18,377 nt of DNA from Erysipelotrichaceae bacterium (GCA_900770275.1 CAAGJS010000347.1:1-18377); one strand, 5' to 3'. Shown: positions 6,688 through 14,940, numbered from the stretch's first letter. A program made the numbers and translations. The notes: generated from the sequence alone by a model not told the origin.

Positions 6688-8007
6688 TCAACTCTTTATT
6701 TGTTTCACAGCCTTTGGCTTAGCCTTTCGCTTCTTGCGAACATGCGTCTCCGTCCCATCTTCGTGCTGAAGCGTGATATTGGCACGGAACTCCGTCGGAT
6801 TCATTCCCTCAAACTTATAGAAGTTGAGATTAAATGTCTTCACGTTGCTGTAACCGACCGCAACCGCAATATCAATGACCGGCGTCGTACTGGAAACAAG
6901 CAGTTCCGCCGCCTTGTTGATGCGCACAAAGTTCAGCAGCGTCTCAAAGTTCTTCTCCGAATAATAGAGAAGTGCCCGGTTCATTTCCGCAACCGAGATG
7001 CCGAATTTGGAAGCCGTCTGAATAGCCGTCAGATCCTCATGATCATAGTTACTGTAAATATAGTTGGTAATCGAATACGCCAGATTCCGCGAATCACGGG
7101 AATAGGATGTTTCAACCTTGCTGTAAATGCGGCGATAGCGGATCGGCGTCACACCGACTTTTGCCGTAAAATGCCGAGACAGATGTGAGGCATCCACAAA
7201 GCCCAAAAGGCTGGCAATCTCATCCAGCTGCAAGTCCGTATAGATCAAGTAATCCGAAGCTTTCTCTACCCTGATCGCATTCAGCAGCTTCGAGTAGCTT
7301 GTTCCCGTCAGTTCCTTGAGATGTTTTGACAGCGAAGACTCCGACATGTAAAACACATCGGCAACCTTCGCCAGTGTCAGCTTTTCGGAAGAATGCGCAT
7401 AGATATAGCTCAAAATGGAATCGCTTCCCGGCACCGAACTTTTCTGCGTCTGCGCAGTACCGTTGGCCTGACGGACAAAGCGATAATACAGAATCATCAG
7501 TTCAATGATCTTATTGCTCGTATAAAGATAGCCTAAAGGTTTCTCGGGAATATGTTCCAGCGTACTGGCGACGCCGAGTTCACCTTTGAGCTGATCCAGG
7601 ATATTTTCCATTTCTTCTGCCTGCAGAGAATCGAGCTGCAGAACCGGCTGCATATTGAGATATCCCAGCATGTCGCTGCCATTATCCTCAATTCCTGTCA
7701 TATGACTCAATAGATTCTTGATGTACTGATAGTCATAGACAATCCGGATCAGCTGCAGCGTCGATTCTACCGCCGTAATATCCGTGATCATCCAGGGGCT
7801 GATTGCCACGATAGTATGCGCCTTGATTTCATAATCGGTGCCATCGATGACAATGGTTCCCTGGCCATTCTTAAAATACAGGAACCTTGCGGCCTGGTGC
7901 ATCAGCGCCTTGGTTGGCGCCTCGATTGCTTCGTAGTCAAAAGAACAAAGAGACGACGGATCTACATCCGAAATCGCGCTGTCCTGCATTGATGCCTGTT
8001 TAATCAT
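6688..8007 (-). CDS. AraC-family regulator with two tandem HTH domains
   Basis: A 439-residue transcription factor. Residues about 30-110 look like a cupin-type sensor (FLYFKNGQGTIVIDGTDYEI). Residues 195-293 form a complete AraC DNA-binding domain (LTLAKVADVFYMSESSLSKH, then DEIASLLGFVDASHLSRHF and GVTPIRYR). Residues about 308-409 form a second (LTAIQTASKFGISVAEMNRA, then DIAVAVGYSNVKTFNLNFYK and MNPTEFR). The C-terminus is a basic tail rich in Lys and Arg. Most family members have a single such domain. It lies between the arginine deiminase operon and the tRNA-editing genes on the same strand, with a hairpin at 8055-8101 separating it from the operon, so it could act on either group. The start ATG at 8007 has only a poor ribosome binding site, so Met7 is an alternative. 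The inducer is unknown. Confidence 0.85.
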   Translation of the reverse strand: MIKQASMQDSAISDVDPSSLCSFDYEAIEAPTKALMHQAARFLYFKNGQGTIVIDGTDYEIKAHTIVAISPWMITDITAVESTLQLIRIVYDYQYIKNLLSHMTGIEDNGSDMLGYLNMQPVLQLDSLQAEEMENILDQLKGELGVASTLEHIPEKPLGYLYTSNKIIELMILYYRFVRQANGTAQTQKSSVPGSDSILSYIYAHSSEKLTLAKVADVFYMSESSLSKHLKELTGTSYSKLLNAIRVEKASDYLIYTDLQLDEIASLLGFVDASHLSRHFTAKVGVTPIRYRRIYSKVETSYSRDSRNLAYSITNYIYSNYDHEDLTAIQTASKFGISVAEMNRALLYYSEKNFETLLNFVRINKAAELLVSSTTPVIDIAVAVGYSNVKTFNLNFYKFEGMNPTEFRANITLQHEDGTETHVRKKRKAKPKAVKQIKS

Positions 8008-8054
8008 ATGAAAGAAAACTCTTCTTCTTACATTTTAGTGAATCCGACACGAAG

Positions 8055-8101
8055 AAACAGGCGGCAAATCTAAAGAACATCTAAAGAAATGCCGCCTGTT
8101 T
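8055..8101 (-). terminator. Terminator hairpin at the end of the arginine deiminase operon
   Basis: AAACAGGCGGCA (8055-8066) and TGCCGCCTGTTT (8090-8101) form a perfect 12-bp inverted repeat around a 23-nt loop. The loop itself holds an 11-bp-spaced direct repeat of ATCTAAAGAA (8068-8077 and 8079-8088). It starts 18 bp after the carrier gene stop codon. The 3' T tract on the minus strand is short, so termination strength is uncertain, but it is the natural end of the arc transcript. Confidence 0.65.
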
Positions 8102-8119
8102 AATGTTTGAAAATTCGGC

Positions 8120-9574
8120 TCAGCTCAGGATAACCATGCAGATGGTCAGAACAACACCGACGGTGATACCGAGGATGAGAAGAAGCTTTCTCGCCCACTT
8201 GAGCCATACTTCATACGGAATTCTGGCAAGAGCGAGGCCGCCCATGATGAAGCCGCAGGTCGGTGTAAACAGGTTGACAAGACCGTTTGCAGCGACGTTG
8301 CACATAATGGATGTTTCAACCGACCAGTTCATACCCGCAACGATCGGGGAAACGATCGGTGAAGAAAGTGCGGCAAGACCGGAGGACGACGGTACCAGGA
8401 AACTGAGACCAATGTGCAGCAGATAATCCAGAAAGCCGAACAGACCTGCAGGCATGCCGGATGTAGCCAGCGCATTGACCGAAGCCTCAACGATCCAGCT
8501 GCCAAGACCCGTTTCACTCATCAGAACCGTCGTAGCACGTGCCAGAGCGATGACGAGATTGACAGCGATCATGTCTCCGATACCGGAAATGATCGTGCTG
8601 GAAAGCTTAGAACGATCCGGCATGCCAATCAGGCCGATGATAATTCCCATTAATACAAACCAGGTAGCCGCATCATCGAACCACCAGTCGCCAAGCTGGT
8701 TGCCTGTAAGGAATCCGGTCCATCCCATGGCATTGTATGCCCCTTCATTCAGAGATCCCCAAGGAATGAAGCCAAGAATCATTACTACAAACGTGATTGC
8801 AAAAATCCAGAGACAGGTCTTCTGACGGCTGGTCAGAGTTTCGTCTGTGCTGATTTCTGTAGAGTGGCCGTAAGCTGCTTTGCATGTATTCAGCTGATCT
8901 GCAGTCAGAATCGAGCCCTTGGTCGCAATGACATGCTTCGCATATTTTGTTACAAATAAAGCGGAAATCAAATATGTGCCAAGCCACAGAATGACGCCTT
9001 CCACATAGAGAATACCCATGTTGACTTCAACGCCAACCGAGCGCGCTGCATCAACAGCCGCTCCCGTTGCAAACGGGTTGATTGTCGAACCCAGAACGCC
9101 AGTACCAGCGCCAAGCAGAACTGTCGCTGCACCAACGATCGGATCCATGCCGGCAGCTGTCATCGTTGCCGCAAGAAGGATATAGAAGCCGACGGTCTCT
9201 TCACCCATACCGTACGTTGTACCGCCGATCGAGAACAGGAACATGAGGATCCAGATCAGTCTTGTTTCCTTGCCATGCAGCTTCTTTACCAGCTGATGAA
9301 TTCCCGCTTCCAGAGCGCCGGTCGCATTGACCAGTGCAAGGAATGCGCCAAGGCAGAATACGAATCCGATGACATCGCCGGCATTATGGAAGCCTGCGAT
9401 CGGTGCCATTAAAATCTGGCTGAAGGTAGCGGCAGTGACAACCCCCGTCTCGCCATCTGCGGTCGTGTAGGTTTTACCTGCGCAGATCCATGTCACAACA
9501 GCTACGAACAGAAGGACAAGCAGCAATATACCAAATGTGCCTAGTCTTCTCTTTTTATGTTCAGTATTACTCAT
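8120..9574 (-). CDS. YfcC/ArcD-like membrane carrier, putative arginine-ornithine antiporter
   Basis: The 484-residue integral membrane protein has about 11-12 hydrophobic segments (roughly 12-32, 66-88, 107-118, 128-160, 186-208, 254-272, 303-320, 333-350, 375-398, 424-450 and 464-484). Family-type loops are present: SIGGTTYGMGEETVGFY near 115-131, GSTINPFATG near 162-171, and SSSGLAALSSPI near 396-407. The ion-transporter fold belongs to the YfcC/C4-dicarboxylate carrier superfamily, whose members in arginine deiminase loci are usually annotated as ArcD. As the last gene of arcA-arcB-arcC it would import arginine in exchange for ornithine across the cytoplasmic membrane. AGGAG lies 12 bases before the ATG, a rather long spacing. 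Substrate assignment comes from context; citrulline or another amino acid remains possible. Confidence 0.82.
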   Translation of the reverse strand: MSNTEHKKRRLGTFGILLLVLLFVAVVTWICAGKTYTTADGETGVVTAATFSQILMAPIAGFHNAGDVIGFVFCLGAFLALVNATGALEAGIHQLVKKLHGKETRLIWILMFLFSIGGTTYGMGEETVGFYILLAATMTAAGMDPIVGAATVLLGAGTGVLGSTINPFATGAAVDAARSVGVEVNMGILYVEGVILWLGTYLISALFVTKYAKHVIATKGSILTADQLNTCKAAYGHSTEISTDETLTSRQKTCLWIFAITFVVMILGFIPWGSLNEGAYNAMGWTGFLTGNQLGDWWFDDAATWFVLMGIIIGLIGMPDRSKLSSTIISGIGDMIAVNLVIALARATTVLMSETGLGSWIVEASVNALATSGMPAGLFGFLDYLLHIGLSFLVPSSSGLAALSSPIVSPIVAGMNWSVETSIMCNVAANGLVNLFTPTCGFIMGGLALARIPYEVWLKWARKLLLILGITVGVVLTICMVILS

Positions 9575-9600
9575 AATTATCTCTATCTCCTGGAATGGAA

Positions 9601-10542
9601 TCAGTCTTTTGTGATGACTGTTCCGGTTTTACCTTCAAGTGCTTCCGCAGCGCGGGAAAGCGAAGTGATCAGCGCAGTCCCCCCGTTTGCGCTGTTTTCT
9701 ACGAACGACAGGCAGGATTCAACCTTCGGCAGCATACTGCCTTTGGCAAACTGATTCTCCTCAATATACCTGCGTGCCTGTGCCGCATTCATGGTTTCGA
9801 GTTCTTTTTGATCCGGCTTGTTGAAATTAATGCAGACACGATCAACCGCCGTCAGAATGATCAGCTTATCGGCATGAATCGTATCCGCAAGCAGAGCGCT
9901 GGAGCGATCCTTGTCAATTACCGCTGCGACGCCCTTGAGACCATGTTCCGTCTCAACCACCGGGATGCCGCCGCCGCCTGCGCAGATCACAATGTCACCT
10001 GCATCCACGAGCTGACGGATCATATTTAATTCAACAATCCGGTGCGGGACTGGTGAAGGAACGACACGGCGCCAGCCGCGGCCAGCATCTTCGACGAATG
10101 TGAACCCTTTTTCTGCCGCAATCTTGTCTGCTTCTTCCTTTGTATAGAAACTGCCTACCGGCTTGGTCGGATGCTGGAATCCGGGGTCATCCTCAGATAC
10201 AACAATCTGGGTAATGACGGTTGCACAGTCCTTCTTAATGCCGCGCTCAGCAAGTTCCTGCTGAATGGCCTGCTGCAGATGATAGCCGATGTAGCCCTGG
10301 CTCATTGCGCCGCATTCCGGGAATGGCATATACGGTGTTCCACCGCCCTTGGCAGAAGAGAATTCCATGGCAAGATTGATCATGCCGACCTGGGGACCGT
10401 TTCCGTGGCTGACAATAACTTCATATCCAGCCGCAACCAGATCAACGATGGTCTTTGCCGTATGTCTGACCAGTTCAAGCTGCTCCTCAGGGGTCTTGCC
10501 TAAGGCATTCCCCCCGAGAGCAACAACAATACGTTCCGACAT
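9601..10542 (-). CDS. arcC: Carbamate kinase
   Basis: The 313-residue cytoplasmic enzyme transfers phosphate from carbamoyl phosphate to ADP, giving ATP, ammonia and CO2. It is the energy-yielding last step of the arginine deiminase pathway. Family motifs include the N-terminal ERIVVALGGNAL, SHGNGPQVG, HPTKPVGSFYT near the middle, and ICAGGGGIPV for nucleotide or carbamate binding. The length is normal for the amino acid kinase fold. I chose the ATG at 10542 because it puts MSERIVVALGG at the usual N-terminus; an in-frame GTG at 10551 would overlap the arcB stop by 4 bases. In either case it is tightly coupled to arcB, and a weak GAAGTGA box lies over the arcB end, suggesting translational coupling. 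The carrier gene follows after 26 bp. Confidence 0.95.
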   Translation of the reverse strand: MSERIVVALGGNALGKTPEEQLELVRHTAKTIVDLVAAGYEVIVSHGNGPQVGMINLAMEFSSAKGGGTPYMPFPECGAMSQGYIGYHLQQAIQQELAERGIKKDCATVITQIVVSEDDPGFQHPTKPVGSFYTKEEADKIAAEKGFTFVEDAGRGWRRVVPSPVPHRIVELNMIRQLVDAGDIVICAGGGGIPVVETEHGLKGVAAVIDKDRSSALLADTIHADKLIILTAVDRVCINFNKPDQKELETMNAAQARRYIEENQFAKGSMLPKVESCLSFVENSANGGTALITSLSRAAEALEGKTGTVITKD

Positions 10543-10547
10543 TGGGA

Positions 10548-11540
10548 TCACTTCAATGTTGCATACATCACGGCCTTGATTGTATGCATACGGTTTTCAG
10601 CCTCCTGGAACTGACGTGCCTGGTGTCCAAGGAACACATCGTCCGTTACTTCCATGGCTTCCAGACCATACTTCTGGTAGATGTCTTCGCCGATCGTGGT
10701 GTTTCTGTCATGGAAGCTCGGCAGGCAGTGCTCAAAGATCGCTGTCGGCTTTGCCATTGCCATTACTTCCTTGTTCACCTGGTACGGACGGAGAAGTTCA
10801 ATTCTCTTGCCCCAGAGTTCCGCCGGCTCGCCCATGGATACCCAGATATCCGTATAGAGGATGTCGGCATCCTTTGCGCCTTCCTTCACATCGTTGGTCA
10901 GCGTGATTTCCGCGCCGGTTTCCTTTGCGATTTCACGGCACTTGTCAACAAGCTCCTTCTTCGGCATGTTTTCTTCCGGTCCGCAGGCGCAGAAGTGCAT
11001 GCCAAGCTTGGCGCAGACAACCATCAGGGAATTGGCAACGTTGTTTCTCGCATCACCGAAGAAGGTCAGCTTCCGTCCACGGACATCGCCGAACTCTTCC
11101 TTCGCGGTCATGATGTCAGCGAGCATCTGAGTCGGATGGAAATCATCCGTCAGACCATTCCATACCGGGACACCGGAATACTTTGCCAGTTCTTCGACAA
11201 CGCTCTGCTTGTAGCCACGGTACTCGATGCCGTCAAACATGCGGCCCAGAACCTTCGCGGTATCTTCCAGAGACTCTTTGTTTCCCATCTGGGAAGACTT
11301 GGAATCCAGGAATGTGACACCCATGCCGAGATCTCTTGCGCCGACTTCAAATGCGCATCTTGTTCTCGTCGATGTTTTTTCAAACAGCAGAACAACCTGT
11401 TTCCCCTTCAGATAGCTGTGGTCAACACCATTTCTCTTCAGGTTCTTGAATTCAATTGCGAGATCGATCATGTAATTGATCTCTTCCGGCGTGAAGTCAA
11501 GCAGGGTCAGAAAGCTTCTTCCACAAATATTTACGCCCAT
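10548..11540 (-). CDS. arcB: Ornithine carbamoyltransferase (catabolic)
   Basis: The 330-residue enzyme splits citrulline with phosphate into ornithine and carbamoyl phosphate. Visible motifs are the carbamoyl phosphate loop STRTR (57-61), HPTQ (135-138), the ornithine-binding Asp231 followed by SMG (235-237), and HCLP (271-274). The C-terminal AENRMHTIKAVM helix is also typical. The frame extends upstream to 11645, but the ATG at 11540 has AAAGGAG at an 8-base spacing and begins at the family N-terminus, so the longer reading is rejected. It lies 37 bp after arcA and its TGA sits against the arcC start. Sequence alone cannot fully separate catabolic ArcB from anabolic ArgF; the operon position decides. 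Confidence 0.95.
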   Translation of the reverse strand: MGVNICGRSFLTLLDFTPEEINYMIDLAIEFKNLKRNGVDHSYLKGKQVVLLFEKTSTRTRCAFEVGARDLGMGVTFLDSKSSQMGNKESLEDTAKVLGRMFDGIEYRGYKQSVVEELAKYSGVPVWNGLTDDFHPTQMLADIMTAKEEFGDVRGRKLTFFGDARNNVANSLMVVCAKLGMHFCACGPEENMPKKELVDKCREIAKETGAEITLTNDVKEGAKDADILYTDIWVSMGEPAELWGKRIELLRPYQVNKEVMAMAKPTAIFEHCLPSFHDRNTTIGEDIYQKYGLEAMEVTDDVFLGHQARQFQEAENRMHTIKAVMYATLK

Positions 11541-11577
11541 AAAATTTTCTCCTTTAGGATTTCCTTTGGATGTATTG

Positions 11578-12804
11578 TCAGTCGGCACGCACCAGCGGCA
11601 TGGACATGCATCTCGGGCCGCCTCTGCCTCTGGACAGCTCGGCACTCGGAATGGTCAGAACATTGACGCCATGATCACGGAGAACCTGGTTGGTAACGGT
11701 GTTACGCTCATAGACAACAACTTTGTTCGGTGCGATTGCAAGTGTGTTGGAGCCGTCGTTCCACTGCTCGCGCTGGGCTGCAATCATGTCACCGCCGCCG
11801 CACTGGATCAGTTCAACCTCATCCTGCTTCGTGTACTTGCAGAGAACATCATGGAGTGTGGAGTCGATCTCACGGACATTCATGCGGTGACCATCGGTGC
11901 CCGGTGTAATCTCATAAACCTTCAGCGGTCCGAGGATTTCCGGATGAACGGTGTACTTGTTGTAGTCAATTGCTGTGAATACGGTATCCAGATGCATGAA
12001 TGCTCTGGACTCCGGAATCGCAAAGGCAAGAACGGTACGAATCTTGCACTCCGGATCCTTGAACAGATGGACCGCAAGAACTTCGAGTGCCTCCGGTGTT
12101 GTGCGCTGGGAAATGCCGACAGCCAGCGTATCTTCGGTCAGGTTCAGGATGTCGCCGCCTTCAATATGGAAGTTGGCGTTGCGGTTCATGTAGAACGGGG
12201 TGCCGATGTAATCCGGATGATATTTGAAGATGTAATCTGCATAGATCGTTTCACGGTTGCGGGTCGGGAACGTCATCTTGTTCAGCGAAATGCCGCGGCC
12301 AATGGATCCGAACGGATCACGTGTAAAGTAGAGATTCGGCATCGGATCAACAATGAGCTTCTGCGGATCCGAGGTCAGATCGACGAGCGAATGGTTATTG
12401 TCGATGTCGTAACATTCCTTGAGGTTGATGCCTTCCATCGTCTTCAGAACGAGATCCTTGCCCTTGAAGTTATTGGTCAGATATTCGTACAGTTTCTTCT
12501 GCCACTTTTCGGTATGGATTCCGCCCTCTTCGAGCCACTGCATCAGGAACGGTTTCGTCACTTCCGGATGGAGTTTCAAAACCTCCGTCATGAGATCTTC
12601 CAGATAAACCACTTCTACGCCGTTGTCACGAAGCAGCTGAGCGAATGCATCATGCTCCTGCTGAGCTACTTCGAGATAGGGAATGTCATCAAAAAGTAAT
12701 CTCTCCATGGTGGCCGGCGTAAGGTTCAAAAGCTCCTTGCCCGGTCGATGAAGAAGCACCTTCTTCAGAGGCGCAACTTCGCTATGAACATTAATACCTT
12801 TCAT
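11578..12804 (-). CDS. arcA: Arginine deiminase
   Basis: The 408-residue cytoplasmic enzyme hydrolyses arginine to citrulline and ammonia, the first step of the pathway. Guanidino-modifying superfamily motifs are NLYFTRDPFGSIG, FHIEGGDIL with its catalytic histidine/glutamate region, and HLDTVFT. The C-terminal GRGGPRCMSMPLVR holds the nucleophilic cysteine, about 10 residues from the end. Two ATGs lie 6 bp apart. The first (12810) touches the GGAG box, while the second (12804) has a 6-base spacing, so I chose the second. It is the first gene of the operon. A CcpA-type cre site at 12854-12867 lies about 50 bp upstream, predicting repression by preferred sugars. Length and motifs are those of a normal, active enzyme. 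Confidence 0.96.
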   Translation of the reverse strand: MKGINVHSEVAPLKKVLLHRPGKELLNLTPATMERLLFDDIPYLEVAQQEHDAFAQLLRDNGVEVVYLEDLMTEVLKLHPEVTKPFLMQWLEEGGIHTEKWQKKLYEYLTNNFKGKDLVLKTMEGINLKECYDIDNNHSLVDLTSDPQKLIVDPMPNLYFTRDPFGSIGRGISLNKMTFPTRNRETIYADYIFKYHPDYIGTPFYMNRNANFHIEGGDILNLTEDTLAVGISQRTTPEALEVLAVHLFKDPECKIRTVLAFAIPESRAFMHLDTVFTAIDYNKYTVHPEILGPLKVYEITPGTDGHRMNVREIDSTLHDVLCKYTKQDEVELIQCGGGDMIAAQREQWNDGSNTLAIAPNKVVVYERNTVTNQVLRDHGVNVLTIPSAELSRGRGGPRCMSMPLVRAD

Positions 12805-12853
12805 TTTCATCTCCGATAAATTATGTGAGCGATAGACAACATGCGCGCCGTGG

Positions 12854-12867
12854 TGTAACCGCTTTCA
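12854..12867 (-). promoter_or_regulatory. cre site (CcpA-binding) upstream of arcA
   Basis: On the minus strand this reads TGAAAGCGGTTACA, a full match to the catabolite responsive element consensus TGWNANCGNTNWCA. It lies 50 bp before the arcA start, a position where bound CcpA would block transcription. A possible -10 (CATAGT) overlaps it directly upstream, but no strong -35 is seen. Catabolite repression of arginine deiminase operons is well established in Bacillota; binding here is inferred. Confidence 0.75.
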
Positions 12868-13189
12868 CTATGATCAGCGTATATCCCAGAAGAAATCTTT
12901 GAGGGAAATTACCCATGCATAAAATTGTATATTTCGGCTTTTCCGGGATTGGATTGACACATTCCTGATTCTGTCGCCTTACCTCTTGTCGATGGAGTTA
13001 TGAAATCTTAAGAAACGTTAAGAATTTCGCATGGTTATCGGCTGTTCGTTATTACTATAAATATTTCACAAGTCATTATGCCCGCATGAAACATGCAGGC
13101 AGGAAGTATTCCGGTCCGGTTTCGTTTTCGCCCGAATTGTATCTTTTCAAAATTGCGGAATGTATGTTTTTCCGGCAGGCATAATGAAA
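12868..13189. other. Intergenic region between argS and arcA: leader with unexplained repeats
   Basis: About 320 bp without a credible gene; a 66-codon minus frame has no coding support. It holds an imperfect palindrome at 13002-13028 (GAAATCTTAA paired with TTAAGAATTTC) whose two TTAAGAA copies are 10 bp apart. It also holds an 8-of-9-bp hairpin at 13080-13100 (GCCCGCATG AAA CATGCAGGC), and CATTATGCC at 13074-13082 facing GGCATAATG in the 13177-13186 region. The stretch nearest arcA presumably contains the arcA promoter, but I see no convincing -35/-10 pair. Confidence 0.5.
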
Positions 13190-13213
13190 ACCGCCTGGCG
13201 AATGCCAGACGGT
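13182..13213 (-). terminator. Rho-independent terminator after argS
   Basis: On the minus strand ACCGTCTGGC (13213-13204) pairs with GCCAGGCGGT (13199-13190) around a 4-nt loop. This is a 10-bp stem with one G-T pair, followed by TTTTCATT. It lies 23 bp after the argS stop codon and separates argS from the arc operon. Confidence 0.82.
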
Positions 13214-13235
13214 CCATCATATTCTTTAATCGCAA

Positions 13236-14894
13236 TTACATCTTATCCGGAGCCGATACGCCAACAAGATCCAAAGCATTCTTCAGCGTAATGGAAGCCG
13301 CGCCGATCAGAGCCAGACGCTGGTTGGTCAATTCCGGATCTTCCGGATTGTTGACACGGCTGCTGTTGTAGTAGCTGTGGAACACCTTGACGAACGACTG
13401 AATGTATTCCGTAATCCGGTTCGGTTTACGGGTTGCGGCAGCGGTTGCGACTTCGTTGGGGAATTCGCTCATCATCTTGAGCATCTGCAGCTCCTTTGGA
13501 TCATTCAGGCGATCATAGTTTTCTTCCTGATGCAGCGAAGGAATCTCAGGATTGGTCAGAATCGAATGCATGCGGCTGTATGCATACTGCGCATAGTAGA
13601 CCGGGTTGTCGTTGGACTTTGTGCGGGCAAGCTTCAGATCGAAATCCATCTGCGTCGAAACATCCTTGGAAACAAAAAACCAGCGGACCGCATCGACGCC
13701 GACATCTTCACACAGCTCGCGCAGCGTGATGGCGTTGCCGGTACGTTTGCTCATCTTGACTTCCTTGCCATCTTCGACCATGCGTACCATCTGGATCAGA
13801 TCGACGACCAGCGTCCCCTTGGGATAGCCCAATGCCGTCAATGCACACTGCATGCGGGTGATGTAGCTGTGATGATCCGCGCCCCAAAGATCAACCAGAT
13901 ACGGGTAGCCGCGTTCCACCTTATAAACATGGTTCGCGATATCCGGTGTCAGATACGACAGCGTTCCGTCGCTCTTGCGCAGAACCCGGTCCTTATCATC
14001 GCCGTATTCCGTGCTCTTGAACCAGAGAGCTCCATCCTTCTCATAGGTGAGTCCCATGTTCTTCATACGATCGAGGCATGCCTTGATTCGCGCACTGTCA
14101 TTCTGATAGAAGAAGGTTTCATGGCACCAGCTGGTAATGTGGCAGCGGAACAGTTCCAGATCATTCTTGATCTTGGCCAGCTCGCGATCGATACCCTGTT
14201 GCTTGAAGTACGCAAGGCGCTCGGCCGGATCCGCATTGAGCCACTTATCGCCGTCTGCCTTTGCGATATCGATGGCAATCTGCTTCACATCATCCGCATG
14301 ATAGCCGTTTTCCGGCAGCGGATATTCTTTTCCGAAATACTCAAAATAGCGGGAGATCAGCGATTCCCCGAGCATGACGATCTGGTTGCCGGCGTCGTTG
14401 ACATAGTATTCTCGCAGCACATCGTAGCCGGACTTTTCCATGAGGCGGCAGATGCAGTCGCCCCAGGCAGCGTTGCGTGCATGTCCGCAATGCAGATCGC
14501 CGGTCGGATTGGCAGATACCCACTCGACGAGATATTTCTTTCCCTTGCCGGAATCATTTTTGCCATAGTCGTCACCAGCATCCAGGATCTGATTGATCAC
14601 AGAAGACAGTGAACTTTCCGAGATGCGGAAGTTGATGAAGCCGGGCTTTGCAACTTCGATGCTGGAAACTTCCGGCAGCTGAGCCTTCAGCTCTTCAACA
14701 AGTCCTTCCGCAATCACGGCAGGGTTCTGATGCAGGGTCTTGGCAAGTCGCATGGCAACCGATGTGGAATAATCGCCCATCTTCGGGTTCTTCGGTGTCT
14801 CAACAACCAGCAGCTTCTCATCGATGTCAATGTCATACACCTTCTTGACGGCGTTCTTAGCTGCCTCATAAATCCTGCTCGAATAGTCGCTCAT
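13236..14894 (-). CDS. argS: Arginyl-tRNA synthetase
   Basis: The 552-residue class Ia synthetase charges tRNA-Arg with arginine using ATP. Residues 1-95 form the N-terminal tRNA-contacting domain (Add-1) ending in KPGFINFRI. The catalytic Rossmann fold starts with VSANPTGDLHCGHARNA, where HCGH (135-138) is the HIGH-class signature, and continues with YYVNDAGNQI. KMSKR is at 380-384, and the all-helical DALR anticodon-binding domain covers about 430-552. Length is normal. GGAGGAG lies about 6 bases before the ATG. Upstream on the same strand are an intrinsic terminator and tRNA-Arg(ACG); downstream are its own terminator and the arginine deiminase operon. Only 24 bp lie between the tRNA terminator and the start codon, leaving little room for a separate promoter. 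Confidence 0.97.
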   Translation of the reverse strand: MSDYSSRIYEAAKNAVKKVYDIDIDEKLLVVETPKNPKMGDYSTSVAMRLAKTLHQNPAVIAEGLVEELKAQLPEVSSIEVAKPGFINFRISESSLSSVINQILDAGDDYGKNDSGKGKKYLVEWVSANPTGDLHCGHARNAAWGDCICRLMEKSGYDVLREYYVNDAGNQIVMLGESLISRYFEYFGKEYPLPENGYHADDVKQIAIDIAKADGDKWLNADPAERLAYFKQQGIDRELAKIKNDLELFRCHITSWCHETFFYQNDSARIKACLDRMKNMGLTYEKDGALWFKSTEYGDDKDRVLRKSDGTLSYLTPDIANHVYKVERGYPYLVDLWGADHHSYITRMQCALTALGYPKGTLVVDLIQMVRMVEDGKEVKMSKRTGNAITLRELCEDVGVDAVRWFFVSKDVSTQMDFDLKLARTKSNDNPVYYAQYAYSRMHSILTNPEIPSLHQEENYDRLNDPKELQMLKMMSEFPNEVATAAATRKPNRITEYIQSFVKVFHSYYNSSRVNNPEDPELTNQRLALIGAASITLKNALDLVGVSAPDKM

Positions 14895-14918
14895 GTTCTT
14901 CTCCTCCGTTTTTGTAGT

Positions 14919-14940
14919 AAAAAAGCCCTTTTCCAGGGCT
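14919..14940 (-). terminator. Rho-independent terminator between tRNA-Arg and argS
   Basis: On the minus strand AGCCCT (14940-14935) pairs with AGGGCT (14929-14924) around a 5-nt loop and is followed at once by six T (14924-14919). It lies 10 bp after the tRNA and 24 bp before the argS start codon, so it either ends the tRNA transcript or controls read-through into argS. Confidence 0.85.

Noticed and set aside
11541..11645. Longer arcB with 35 extra N-terminal residues
   Set aside because: The extension overlaps the arcA 3' end and lacks a ribosome binding site. The ATG at 11540 has AAAGGAG at good spacing and the family N-terminus.
10542..11666. Open frame of 374 codons on the plus strand opposite arcB
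   Set aside because: Antisense shadow of ornithine carbamoyltransferase with no motifs or ribosome binding site.
11476..12699. Open frame of 407 codons on the plus strand across arcA
   Set aside because: Antisense to arcA, no family features; explained by the codon bias of the real gene.
12953..12987. Plus-strand promoter beginning with TTGACA
   Set aside because: A perfect -35-like TTGACA is present but no -10 follows at suitable spacing, and no plus-strand gene lies downstream.
13035..13235. 66-codon minus-strand frame between argS and arcA
   Set aside because: It overlaps the argS terminator and intergenic hairpins, and has no ribosome binding site or recognisable feature.
13377..14612. 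Open frame of 411 codons on the plus strand opposite argS
   Set aside because: Antisense shadow of arginyl-tRNA synthetase.
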